DNA of 64,000 bases from Bacteroidota bacterium (GTDB taxonomy: Bacteria > Bacteroidota > Bacteroidia > AKYH767-A > OLB10), in NCBI GenBank assembly GCA_016713925.1, contig JADJOH010000007.1:124001-188000 (forward strand), in the 5' to 3' direction. The number at the start of each line of letters is the position of its first letter. The first letter of the stretch is position 1. Positions 9,835-18,258 of the stretch are shown here, one piece after another. The notes under the pieces were generated by a model. That model had not been told where the DNA came from, ran no database searches, and worked only from the letters and a program-made list of their open reading frames with translations. The translations under genes were made by a program, and so were the position numbers.

Positions 9835-10710
9835 ATGAATAGAATTCTTATAGTAGTGGTGATTATTCTTATGGTTCTGACTCAGTTTTCCTGCAAGAAA
9901 TCAGAGTTGGAAACCATCAGAGGAAATACTGCACCTCCGGACACAAGTATTGAAATAGATGTCTATGAGGACTATGTCAATCGCACCTATATTCTCGTTT
10001 TAGGGCGAGAACCGGATTCATCGGAATTTAATGATGCTGTTACGCTGTTGACAGCCGGATTGTTGGATAGCCCAAGCAGGTATGCTTTTTTAGATGAGGT
10101 GTTTTCATCTCCCGATTACCCCTGGCGGCAGTTCAACAAGAATAGAATTGAATTGTTGAATAATATTGATACGGCGGATATCACGATTCAGATATTTATC
10201 TTCAATTTTTTCCTGGCGGATTCCACCTATCAGGCATTGTGGCCGGGTTTGCAAATCGAAGTAGACCGGTTAGAAGAAATACAATCCGCTGCTCATGAAT
10301 ATGCAAATGGTGTAATCAACATACGTCAACTGCAGTCAAAGATGATCAACAATTATTTTTATGATCAGATAAATATGGGTTCCGATAATTTCGTTATTTC
10401 TTCGTTTCAGCATTTTCTGGATAGAAATCCCACGCTGGATGAACAGTCAAATGGAGTCAGTATGGTTAATGGAAATAATGCAATTCTCTTCTTACAGGCG
10501 GGTGCTTCCCGGAATGACTATCTTTCGATTTTGTTTGATTCAGATGATTATTTTGAAGGTGCGGTGATCAGAATCTATAAAGATTATCTGCTTCGGTCGC
10601 CTTCGTCCATAGAGATGAGTGTGGCCGCGCTTAAATACAGAAATACCCTCGATTTTGAATCCGTTCAAAAAGATATTCTGGCAACGGATGAGTTTGCCGG
10701 TGTTGATTAA
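9835..10710 (+). CDS. Lipoprotein with DUF4214/DUF1549-like helical units
   Basis: This 291-residue protein has a lipoprotein-type signal peptide with the putative lipid-accepting Cys at C20, followed by KKSELE. The lipobox QFSC is weak, but the KK-rich sequence after it is typical here. The mature part is helical and contains three similar segments: YVNRTYILVLGREPDSSEF, FQHFLDRNPTLDEQ and YKDYLLRSPSSIE. Each places an aromatic-rich helix before an 'R-x-P' turn, as in DUF4214 and in the FLGR-P motif of planctomycete DUF1549 proteins. It leads a five-gene cassette with a Tat-exported DUF1501-like protein and a cytochrome-like lipoprotein. The domain assignment is by eye and is tentative. The function is unknown. 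Confidence 0.72.
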   Translation: MNRILIVVVIILMVLTQFSCKKSELETIRGNTAPPDTSIEIDVYEDYVNRTYILVLGREPDSSEFNDAVTLLTAGLLDSPSRYAFLDEVFSSPDYPWRQFNKNRIELLNNIDTADITIQIFIFNFFLADSTYQALWPGLQIEVDRLEEIQSAAHEYANGVINIRQLQSKMINNYFYDQINMGSDNFVISSFQHFLDRNPTLDEQSNGVSMVNGNNAILFLQAGASRNDYLSILFDSDDYFEGAVIRIYKDYLLRSPSSIEMSVAALKYRNTLDFESVQKDILATDEFAGVD

Positions 10711-10713
10711 TTG

Positions 10714-11220
10714 ATGTTAATGATGAAAGCATTCCAAATCACAAATCTCTTTACACCGCTGTTGCTGGTGCTCTTGTTGACCTCCTGCGAAAAGGAGAAG
10801 GATTATATATATGAGGTAAATCCGGTGAACGTTCAACAGGGTGGAAGTACAAAGAATAATGCAAAAAGTACAGTGGAGTTCGTGACGATAGCCTGGGCTG
10901 ATTTATTCGGCACGCAAATTCCTCAGCAGGAACTTGTAAAGCTAAATACTGTTTACAGTTCCTTTGGAGATAAGAAGCTTATCGAAGACCGTATTCTGCT
11001 GAATCTTCTGAATAAGCCCGGAATTCAGGTGCCGTCCGCTACTAACGTGAATGGAGATACGTTAAAATTTATTCAGAATACGTATAAGAAATTGTATAAC
11101 CGGAGTCCGGATGCTTTTGAGCAATATTATATGAAGGAGCAAATCAGATTGAACACTGCGATATCCGCAACGGTGATCTGGTATGCGTTGATGAGTGCAG
11201 ATGAGTATCGTTATTATTAG
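10714..11220 (+). CDS. Lipoprotein, second member of the cassette
   Basis: This protein has 168 residues from the ATG at 10714, which follows the preceding stop by 3 bp. The lipobox is L22-T23-S24-C25, followed by EKEKD. The mature domain contains FIQNTYKKLYNRSPDAFEQYY, which resembles the 'helix, R-x-P, acidic helix' units of the preceding protein, and ends in ALMSADEYRYY, like the end of a DUF1549/DUF4214 unit. The two genes may therefore be related and work as a pair. I see no catalytic motif. It lies 17 bp upstream of the DUF1501-like gene. Confidence 0.72.
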   Translation: MLMMKAFQITNLFTPLLLVLLLTSCEKEKDYIYEVNPVNVQQGGSTKNNAKSTVEFVTIAWADLFGTQIPQQELVKLNTVYSSFGDKKLIEDRILLNLLNKPGIQVPSATNVNGDTLKFIQNTYKKLYNRSPDAFEQYYMKEQIRLNTAISATVIWYALMSADEYRYY

Positions 11221-11237
11221 CAACCAGAGCAGAAAAG

Positions 11238-12575
11238 ATGAATAGAAGACATTTCATACGTAAGGCCGGTTTGGCAGCAGCAGGGGCTTTCGCAGCGCCG
11301 TATCTCCTGCCCGGTGGACGATTGTTTGCCTCCAGTGGGTTACGTAAAGTGAACCATGTGGTGTTTTTATTGTTCGCCGGAGGAGTAAGGAATCTGGAAT
11401 CCGTTCAGTTCAATGATGGAAACCTCATGCCGAATATGCTCAGCGGCGGTGGAACCATCTCACCTGATATTTTACCGGCAATTGATTTCCTGCCTCCCGG
11501 ACCGCTCTCTCAACCCTTGCAAAATTATGGGACGCTCTTCCGTCAGTTTCGCTATAAGCAAGGACCAACCGGTCATTACAACGGGCATACGGTCGCGGTC
11601 ACCGGTCAATATGTAAGTACTGATCTCAATATACGTGAAGCCCCACGGAACCCCACAGTTTTTGAGTATTACAGAAAACACAATAGTCCGCAACAAACTG
11701 CCTTGAACAGTTGGTGGGTAGCGAATACCCTCGGTCCTTATCCTGCATTGAATTATAGCAGTGATCCGGGGTATGGTCCTGCTTATGGTGCAAATTTCAT
11801 ATCTCCTAATTTCCTGATCAGTCAGGATGGTTTCGATACACTCGGTGACCCCTCTTCATTTAGTACTGCTGAAGCTGCTGCCATCAGGAATATCCGGAAG
11901 TTTGCCAATGGTGTTTTTAATAAAAGTTATACGGATTCCGGTCAGGGAATTGTGAATACCGAAAATGAAGCGCAGCAGTTGCAGCAATTTATCAGTGATC
12001 TCTATGGGAAGGCACAATCCGGACAATATATCAATCCCTGGGGAGTGGGCACATCGATGAACAATGATATGTACAATGTCATGTTTGCAGAAGAAATCAT
12101 TCAGCAGTTTAAGCCGGAGTTGCTGGTAGTAAATATGCAGGATGTTGATATCGGTCATTTTGATTTCAGTCAGTATGCAAATAATCTTCGCAAAGCAGAT
12201 TGGGCCGCAGCACATCTTTGGAGCATCATTCAAAGTACGCCGGGAATGGCCAACGATACCGTGCTGGTTATAGCTCCTGAACATGGAAGAAATTTTAGCC
12301 CGAATACTTCAGTGGATGCTTACGGTCGACTGGCTTTAGATCATACGGCTCCTACAGATGGTACAAGTGGAGATCAGATGGCCAGAGAAATATTTTGCCT
12401 GATTGTGGGTCCTCCTACTGTAGTGAAGCAAGGTGTTGTGGTCAATAGTGTGGAAGGAGAAAGTACAGAAATTGTTCCCGTAATTGCAAATATGCTTGGG
12501 TTCGATAATAATATTCCCGGTAGTGCCGGATTGAAAAGCTATAATCAATGCGATCTTGCACAGGCATTTTATTAA
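11238..12575 (+). CDS. Tat-exported DUF1501/sulfatase-like (alkaline phosphatase superfamily) protein
   Basis: This 445-residue protein opens with a twin-arginine signal (NRRHFIRKAGLAAAGAF, cleavage near LFASS), so it should be exported folded. The body resembles DUF1501 and related alkaline-phosphatase-superfamily proteins: VVFLLFAGGVRNLESVQ near the start, GHYNGHTVAVTGQY, VNMQDVDIGHFDFSQY, and VLVIAPEHGRNFSPN with LDHTAPTDG near the end. The D..H.DF, EHGR and DH elements sit where metal ligands lie in the superfamily. In planctomycetes DUF1501 proteins are encoded beside DUF1549/DUF1553/cytochrome proteins. The neighbours here echo that arrangement. Substrate and activity are unknown. Confidence 0.78.
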   Translation: MNRRHFIRKAGLAAAGAFAAPYLLPGGRLFASSGLRKVNHVVFLLFAGGVRNLESVQFNDGNLMPNMLSGGGTISPDILPAIDFLPPGPLSQPLQNYGTLFRQFRYKQGPTGHYNGHTVAVTGQYVSTDLNIREAPRNPTVFEYYRKHNSPQQTALNSWWVANTLGPYPALNYSSDPGYGPAYGANFISPNFLISQDGFDTLGDPSSFSTAEAAAIRNIRKFANGVFNKSYTDSGQGIVNTENEAQQLQQFISDLYGKAQSGQYINPWGVGTSMNNDMYNVMFAEEIIQQFKPELLVVNMQDVDIGHFDFSQYANNLRKADWAAAHLWSIIQSTPGMANDTVLVIAPEHGRNFSPNTSVDAYGRLALDHTAPTDGTSGDQMAREIFCLIVGPPTVVKQGVVVNSVEGESTEIVPVIANMLGFDNNIPGSAGLKSYNQCDLAQAFY

Positions 12576-12583
12576 AAACACGA

Positions 12584-13540
12584 ATGGCAGATAGGACATC
12601 CTTCTTGTGTAATATTCTACACCGAAAACTCATTTACGGCTGTTCACTCTTGTTGCTAATGGGGTGGATGAGCGCCTGTAAAAAAGAGGAGACGCCGGTG
12701 AACCCTTACGACGCGGTGGATTATAGTTCAGGCAACGAAAATGATACCGTTCCTGACCCGGCATCCATCACCGGTTTGCATAAAAATATTTTTTTTCCAA
12801 AGTGTGCGAATCCCGGTTGTCATGACGGGACATTTGAACCCGATTTCAGAACGGTGCAAAGTACGTACAGCACCCTCGTGTTTATGGGCGTCAATAAAAC
12901 CACATTGGATTCGATTAGCTTTTTCAATTACCGCGTCCTGCCGGGTGATGTGAACAATTCATTTCTGATGGAGCGATTGCTGACATCAACCAGCGATTAT
13001 ATGCCGTCTAACGGTGTCAGGTTACCGAATAGCGATATTGATAATATCAGAGAATGGCTATTGGATAGCTGTCCCGATATCAATGGTAACCTTCCTCAGA
13101 AACCAAATCTTCCTCCAAATATTGTTGGTTTCATTGCTACCGATCAGCAGTTTGTGAGAATCGATACGGTACGGGTGGGCGGGATTCCATTTAACTCATT
13201 TATAGTTCCTGCGAATTCAATTTTTTATTTGCCCATTGTCGCCCTGGATACTGCGGACGGTGTTGCCGCAACCGATCCTGCTAATTTCACCCTGAGTCAG
13301 GTGCGTCTCTCTACCAATAAGGATGATTTTTCATCTGCCCTGACTATGAATGCGACGTGGTTCTCGCCGATACCTTTCGCGGTTTGGCAATGTACTGTGA
13401 ACACCGCAGTCTGGACAGCAGGGACTACAGTCTATTTCAGAATATATGTGAATGATGGTTTTCAGAGTAGCCCCGCAGAGTTTCCGAAGAGCAGTTCACT
13501 GGATTATTTTAAAACGTATTATTCCTTTATTATTCAATGA
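12584..13540 (+). CDS. Lipoprotein with planctomycete-type cytochrome c-like domain
   Basis: This protein has 318 residues from the ATG at 12584, 8 bp after the DUF1501-like stop. The lipobox is M29-S30-A31-C32, followed by KKEE. Residues 66-175 look like a PSCyt1-type cytochrome c fold: a CANPGCH motif (C74, C79, H80), then the expected distal Met in YMPSNGVRLPNSDIDNIREW (M140), which mirrors the usual 'MPP.G..L....I..I..W'. The heme motif spacing is C-x4-C-H instead of C-x2-C-H, so heme attachment is uncertain. The C-terminal half (about 185-318) is beta-rich, similar to a fibronectin-like domain. It probably partners the DUF1501-like protein in the periplasm or at the cell surface. Confidence 0.75.
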   Translation: MADRTSFLCNILHRKLIYGCSLLLLMGWMSACKKEETPVNPYDAVDYSSGNENDTVPDPASITGLHKNIFFPKCANPGCHDGTFEPDFRTVQSTYSTLVFMGVNKTTLDSISFFNYRVLPGDVNNSFLMERLLTSTSDYMPSNGVRLPNSDIDNIREWLLDSCPDINGNLPQKPNLPPNIVGFIATDQQFVRIDTVRVGGIPFNSFIVPANSIFYLPIVALDTADGVAATDPANFTLSQVRLSTNKDDFSSALTMNATWFSPIPFAVWQCTVNTAVWTAGTTVYFRIYVNDGFQSSPAEFPKSSSLDYFKTYYSFIIQ

Positions 13541-14040
13541 AGAAAATTTTTAGAATGGAAGGCTGTAGAAATAATTCAAAAATTTTGAAGGGTTGCTGCC
13601 TGTTTGTATGGATGAGTACTGTTGTACTGTTCGCCGCCTGTGGCAAGGAAGACGATGATCCTTTTGCAAATCCGGATCCGGTGATTGAGTTGAAGGCGGT
13701 GACTCCTACAACGGCCGTGGAGTTCAGCGACTCAGTGGTGTTCACCATCTATTATAGAGATAATAACGGTGACCTGGGCGATAATGACCCTGCGGTGAAG
13801 AACCTTTTTCTAAAAGATAACCGCATTGGTATTGAATACAGCTATCGAATACAGCAATTGGCACCGACAGGTTCAGCTGTTGCCATTGAGGGAAATTTAA
13901 ATGTTGTACTGAACACCATTGCAAGAACTGATACCTCGTTGTCACAAGAGTCCGCAACCTTTTCTTTGTATGTGATAGACCGGGCAGGGAACAAAAGCAA
14001 TGTGGTCACCAGTGGTCCGATTGTAATCGTACCGCAATAG
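13537..14040 (+). CDS. Small lipoprotein, last gene of the cassette
   Basis: This 167-residue protein has the lipobox F32-A33-A34-C35, followed by GKEDDD. Its ATG overlaps the previous stop codon (ATGA), which implies translational coupling. The mature domain has a 'YYRDNNGDLGDND' calcium-loop-like segment and ends in FSLYVIDRAGNKSNVV, suggesting a small beta-sandwich. It is clearly related to the lipoprotein at 17663, which has FSLVDGDGDIGFREN and FDFYIRDRANNKSN in the same order. No function is known. The stop is 4 bp from the convergent TonB receptor stop. Confidence 0.78.
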   Translation: MKKIFRMEGCRNNSKILKGCCLFVWMSTVVLFAACGKEDDDPFANPDPVIELKAVTPTTAVEFSDSVVFTIYYRDNNGDLGDNDPAVKNLFLKDNRIGIEYSYRIQQLAPTGSAVAIEGNLNVVLNTIARTDTSLSQESATFSLYVIDRAGNKSNVVTSGPIVIVPQ

Positions 14041-14044
14041 AACA

Positions 14045-16228
14045 CTACAAGGAGACAATAATTCCAATGCTCGGTATAATACTGCCACTGGTATTATCCA
14101 GTTCCTTCACCAGATAGCGACTCGGATTAATACCCTGTCCGCTGATATCCCAATTTTCTCTGAGAGATGAGGTGCTAACGTCAAACGGAGTAAAGGGGCT
14201 TCCGCTGTTATAACGGAAACGAATACCCGCCTCCCAGTTTTTCTTAAATGTTTTACCGGCAGTCAGGCTAATAATATGCCTGTAGTCCCAACTGGATGGA
14301 GTAAAATCTTTGGTGAGGTTCGTGAATTCACTGTTTACAAAGGTGTAGGAGAGTAATCCATAAATGCCTTTGTAAAGTTTTTGCTGGAATAGAAATTCTA
14401 CGCCATAGGATCTGCCCTCCGATCTGGAATCTACCGGTTCATCACCGATTACGCCAAAGTCGCTGCCCTGATTCGCAATACTGATGGAATCGCTGAGTCC
14501 AAAGGGATAGTTGGCATAGCGCTTATAAAAACCTTCGATTGTATATTTTGAATTCTTCTTGTTCTGGTATTCAAATCCGGCTACAAAATGTGTAGAACGG
14601 ATGTACTTCACCCCTTTATTCACAAGCATGTTGTCGTTATCTCTGAAGCCTAGAATAGTATAGGCCGGCAGTTGATAGTAGATGCCACTGTTCGCATTGA
14701 AAGTAAGGCGTTCGGTAATTGTTTTTGAGAGGGAGAGGCGGGGCGAAAACTGATCTGCAGGATTCTTCATTTTCTCGCCGAAGGTATTGGCATCGAGTCG
14801 GCCGCCCAAAGAGATAACAAGTCCCATACCCGGTAAAGTTTTGCTGATTTGTCCGAATGCGCCGTATTTGATGAAATTAATTTCTGATGCATAGTTGACG
14901 GTACCCACATTCGGAATTCGGTTGAAGGTGCTATTGGTGTAGGTGGATTGCTCTCCACTGATACCTGCATTGGTCTTCCAACCGTTTTTTAGCGTTGTTC
15001 TTTCCAAACGGAATTTATTTTCAATTTCTTCGGATGTATAATCCAGGATTTTATTGCTGCTCACTGCATCGTCATTATTCTGATATTTTTGAGCACGATT
15101 ATTCAAATGATTGCGGCTAAGCACTACCGTTATATAACTGTTTTCACTGTATCGCTTGTAGCTGCCGCCTATGGTATACGTCCACTGATTGTTTTCCGGA
15201 AGATTGCCCAGTAAGTATTGCTGCTCTTCCGTTTTATTCGCTTTTTTATTGAGTACAAATACATCGTAAGCCCCCAGGCCCAGGAAGGTGAATTCCTGTT
15301 TGTTGTCCGGCTTGATTTTATATTTAAACTGAAAGTCATTATAAGTAGGAAGGAAGGGCAGTTCCAAAGCCGCGAAGAGGAACTGAAGATAAGCCCGGCG
15401 GTAGGAAGCAATGAGGGTGGAGTTCTTACTGATAGGCCCATCGAAAGTACTTGCCAGATCTGTGGCTCCTAAGGTGAAGTTAAGCCCGGCTTTATCCGTT
15501 CTGCCATCCTTGAATTTAAGATCAAGGACCGAGCTGAGCGCATTGCCCCTGTTCGCCGGAAAAGCTCCCGAATAAAAATCCACTTCATTGATAAAATCGA
15601 CATTAAGTAAGCCTACCGGTCCACCTGATGCACCTTGCGTGGCGAAATGATTGATGTTAGGGACTTCAATTCCATCCAGGAAGAATCGGTTTTCGTTGGG
15701 AGAGCCTCCTCTTACTATTAAATCATTGCGAAAGGAGGGGACAGAAGCCACGCCGGGTAGTGACTGCAGTACTTTCGAAATATCTCGGTTACCACCAGGA
15801 TTTCTCTTGATCTCCGCAACACCAATGCTTCTCATTGACAATGGACTTTCTTCCTTGCGGATGAAGGGTTGTGCTGTAATAGTGATTTCACCAAGCGTTT
15901 TTTGATCCTCTTCAAGGGGAATGTTTATCTCCGTGATTCTCTTGGGAGTGAGTTCAATTTCAAATTGGTAATAAGATTTAAATCCGGTCATGATCACTTC
16001 CAGATTAAATAGGCCGGGCTGGGGAACGCTGATCATATAGAAACCGGCAGAATCGGCATTCACCGGAAAAGCCTGTTTTCCATCTTTAAGAACAACGGTT
16101 GCAAAGGGTACCGGCTCGTTATTGATAACATTTAAAATACGACCTTTTAGCAGGGATTCCTGTCCGTATGAACGACCTGTGAATATTAGTAGAAGGATGA
16201 ATAAAGTGTAAACGTATCTCTTTAGCAT
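14045..16228 (-). CDS. TonB-dependent outer-membrane receptor with CarboxypepD_reg-like N-terminal domain
   Basis: This protein has 727 residues with a signal peptide (about 22 residues, ending SYGQ). Residues about 27-110 form a carboxypeptidase regulatory-like beta domain (LKGRILNVINNEPVPFATV). The plug follows at about 125-230, with VLQSLPGVASVPSFRNDLIVRGGSPNENRFFLDG shown here only by its key parts (LPGV, IVRGG, FFLDG, EVPN). The rest is a 22-strand-type beta-barrel ending in SLRENWDISGQGINPSR and a hydrophobic C-terminus. It should import a large substrate using TonB energy. No SusD partner lies beside it and no known riboswitch precedes it, so the substrate is unknown. A perfect 10-bp inverted repeat lies in its 5' leader. 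Confidence 0.9.
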   Translation of the reverse strand: MLKRYVYTLFILLLIFTGRSYGQESLLKGRILNVINNEPVPFATVVLKDGKQAFPVNADSAGFYMISVPQPGLFNLEVIMTGFKSYYQFEIELTPKRITEINIPLEEDQKTLGEITITAQPFIRKEESPLSMRSIGVAEIKRNPGGNRDISKVLQSLPGVASVPSFRNDLIVRGGSPNENRFFLDGIEVPNINHFATQGASGGPVGLLNVDFINEVDFYSGAFPANRGNALSSVLDLKFKDGRTDKAGLNFTLGATDLASTFDGPISKNSTLIASYRRAYLQFLFAALELPFLPTYNDFQFKYKIKPDNKQEFTFLGLGAYDVFVLNKKANKTEEQQYLLGNLPENNQWTYTIGGSYKRYSENSYITVVLSRNHLNNRAQKYQNNDDAVSSNKILDYTSEEIENKFRLERTTLKNGWKTNAGISGEQSTYTNSTFNRIPNVGTVNYASEINFIKYGAFGQISKTLPGMGLVISLGGRLDANTFGEKMKNPADQFSPRLSLSKTITERLTFNANSGIYYQLPAYTILGFRDNDNMLVNKGVKYIRSTHFVAGFEYQNKKNSKYTIEGFYKRYANYPFGLSDSISIANQGSDFGVIGDEPVDSRSEGRSYGVEFLFQQKLYKGIYGLLSYTFVNSEFTNLTKDFTPSSWDYRHIISLTAGKTFKKNWEAGIRFRYNSGSPFTPFDVSTSSLRENWDISGQGINPSRYLVKELDNTSGSIIPSIGIIVSL

Positions 16229-16233
16229 AATCT

Positions 16234-16266
16234 TTCAGAACAACTTCAACGGCGAATTGTTCTGAA
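16234..16266. repeat. Perfect 10-bp inverted repeat in the leader of the TonB receptor gene
   Basis: TTCAGAACAA (16234-16243) and TTGTTCTGAA (16257-16266) are perfect inverted copies with a 13-nt spacer. The nearer arm ends 5 bp from the receptor start codon. It could be a repressor operator or a leader hairpin that covers the translation start. Confidence 0.6.
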
Positions 16267-16373
16267 TTATCCTGCATATTTAGACAAAGTTTTCAATTTA
16301 ACGAGCTGATTTATTCTCCATTTACAGTGAATCTTTTCTATCAACAACCATTTTATGATTTCCGCTTAAGCAC

Positions 16374-16381
16374 TATGTTTG
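16374..16381 (+). promoter_or_regulatory. -7 promoter box for the M16 peptidase gene
   Basis: TATGTTTG matches TAnnTTTG exactly and ends only 4 nt before the ATG at 16386, which suggests a leaderless mRNA. Confidence 0.45.
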
Positions 16382-16385
16382 CTGA

Positions 16386-17618
16386 ATGGATAAACCCGGT
16401 ATTTATTATTTGAAAAACGGATTATGCGTTTTGCACCTTTTTCATAAAGAAAGTCAGGTCGTTCATTGTGGTATCCTCCTGAAAGCGGGCACCAGGGATG
16501 AGCCTGCCGGGAAAGAAGGTTTGGCCCATTTTATCGAGCACTCCCTTTTCAAAGGAACTGAAAAAAGGAAGTCGTTTCATATCCTCAACCGCCTGGAAGT
16601 GGTGGGTGGCGAATTGAATGCCTATACTACCAAGGAAGAAACCTGCGTCCACGCTTCGGTGATGAATCGCCATTTTGAAAGGGCATTAGAGTTGATTTCC
16701 GATATTGTATTTCATTCCGTTTATCCACCAAAGGAAGTGGAGAAAGAAAAAGAAGTCATCATTGATGAAATCCGTTCTTATCAGGATACTCCCTATGAGC
16801 AGATTTTTGATGATTTTGAGGGACAGCTTTTTAAAGGTCATCCTTTGGGTCATCCCATACTTGGAACAGAGGAGTCGGTGCGAAATTTTAACCGGAAGGA
16901 TCTGGTGAATTACACCCGGTCACATTATAACCCTTCTTCCATGGTTTTTGCGGTGAGCGGAAATATAGAGGAGAAAAAATTGCTGGCATTGGCGGAGCAG
17001 TACTTTGGAGAATATAAAGGCCAAAAGAGTTCGACGAATCGAATTTCATTTAAAAAGTACAAGCCGGAGTCCATTATACAAGAGCGGGCGGTGAATCAGG
17101 TGCATTATATGATGGGGCGTCCTGCTTTTGGATTAAAAGACCCCAGAAGGTTTAGTCTGGTATTGTTTAATAATATACTCGGCGGACCGGGCATGAACTC
17201 CCGCCTGAACCTGAATGTCAGAGAAAAGTATGGATTTACGTATACCATAGAATCAGGTTATCATACATATACCGATTCGGGGATTTTTCACGTTTACTTT
17301 GCAACGGATTCGAAGCATTTCAACAAGACCAGGGAGTTGGTAGAGAAGGAGCTGAGGAAAATTTGCAAGGAGAAAATAACACCTTCGCGGTTTCGACAGT
17401 ATAAGGAACAAATGATCGGTCAAATTGAATTGGTTCAGGAAAATCGACTTAGTGTAATGCTGTCGCTGGCGAAAAGTCAATTGAATCTGGGGAAGGTGTT
17501 TACACTGGAAGAGATTAAAAAGCGCTTCAGCGATATGCAGCCGCGGGATATACAGGAAGTTGCCAATGAAATATTAGAACCTTCATACCGCTCTGAGCTC
17601 ATCTATCAGCCAAAATAG
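16386..17618 (+). CDS. M16 family (pitrilysin/processing peptidase-like) zinc metallopeptidase
   Basis: This 410-residue protein carries the inverted zinc motif HxxEH as H48-F-I-E51-H52 in GLAHFIEHSLFKG. A downstream acidic helix, EVEKEKEVIIDEI (about residues 118-130), supplies the third ligand region. The C-terminal half has the GGPGMNSRLNLNVREKYGFTYTI region, seen in parts (GGPGMNSRL, VREKYGFTY), that is typical of M16 C-terminal domains. There is no signal peptide, so the enzyme is probably cytoplasmic, like M16B peptidases that form dimers and degrade small proteins or peptides. It is followed after 44 bp by a lipoprotein gene on the same strand. Confidence 0.92.
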   Translation: MDKPGIYYLKNGLCVLHLFHKESQVVHCGILLKAGTRDEPAGKEGLAHFIEHSLFKGTEKRKSFHILNRLEVVGGELNAYTTKEETCVHASVMNRHFERALELISDIVFHSVYPPKEVEKEKEVIIDEIRSYQDTPYEQIFDDFEGQLFKGHPLGHPILGTEESVRNFNRKDLVNYTRSHYNPSSMVFAVSGNIEEKKLLALAEQYFGEYKGQKSSTNRISFKKYKPESIIQERAVNQVHYMMGRPAFGLKDPRRFSLVLFNNILGGPGMNSRLNLNVREKYGFTYTIESGYHTYTDSGIFHVYFATDSKHFNKTRELVEKELRKICKEKITPSRFRQYKEQMIGQIELVQENRLSVMLSLAKSQLNLGKVFTLEEIKKRFSDMQPRDIQEVANEILEPSYRSELIYQPK

Positions 17619-17662
17619 AATTCATTTGGAAAATCAGTTAATTCTTTCGTAATTTCGTAAGT

Positions 17663-18217
17663 ATGAAACCGTTGAAATACATCTTTCTTTTACTCATTAG
17701 CACTTTATTCTTCTCCTGTGGGAAGGATGAGAATTTTAGCCCGATACCTGAAATTACTTTTGAGCGCTTTTTATTCTATCAGGATGCCTCCGGTAAGGAT
17801 ACCACGGTTGATTTTGTGTTTAGTCTTGTAGATGGAGATGGCGATATCGGCTTCCGGGAAAACGAATTTGACAATACTTGCGGTGCTGATAATTTTAATC
17901 TTTATATCGCTTATGAAGAAAAGTCCGGCACCACTTATCGTCCAAAGAAATTATGGATTCAGGTTTCAGAAGTGACTCCAACATGCGACACACTGCTTTA
18001 TTTTGATAGCGTTCAGGTGAGTTTTAATCAGCGCATGCAGTACATCGAACCTGCAGGTAACAGCAAAGGCATTGAAGCCACCGTTACCTACAGGATGGAT
18101 TATACTTCTGCTCTTGTTCTATTGAGTCAGGCCGGACGATTTGATTTTTATATCCGTGACCGGGCAAATAATAAAAGCAATCGAATTTATTCTGCCGATC
18201 TTTTGATCAATAAATAA
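17663..18217 (+). CDS. Small lipoprotein paralogous to the one at 13537
   Basis: This 184-residue protein has a lipoprotein signal peptide with Cys at C19 (FFSC, followed by GKDEN). The mature region shares its order of motifs with the lipoprotein at 13537: a VDFVFSLVDGDGDIGF loop that looks like a calcium-binding DxDGD turn, and a C-terminal FDFYIRDRANNKSNRI strand pair. Two Cys residues (in TCGAD and PTCDT) could form a disulfide. The domain family is unassigned. It is convergent with the B12-regulated gene downstream. Confidence 0.78.
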   Translation: MKPLKYIFLLLISTLFFSCGKDENFSPIPEITFERFLFYQDASGKDTTVDFVFSLVDGDGDIGFRENEFDNTCGADNFNLYIAYEEKSGTTYRPKKLWIQVSEVTPTCDTLLYFDSVQVSFNQRMQYIEPAGNSKGIEATVTYRMDYTSALVLLSQAGRFDFYIRDRANNKSNRIYSADLLINK

Positions 18218-18258
18218 GTAGAAGTCATTTTGCCTGATCTTTAGTATTCAGGAAGTTT

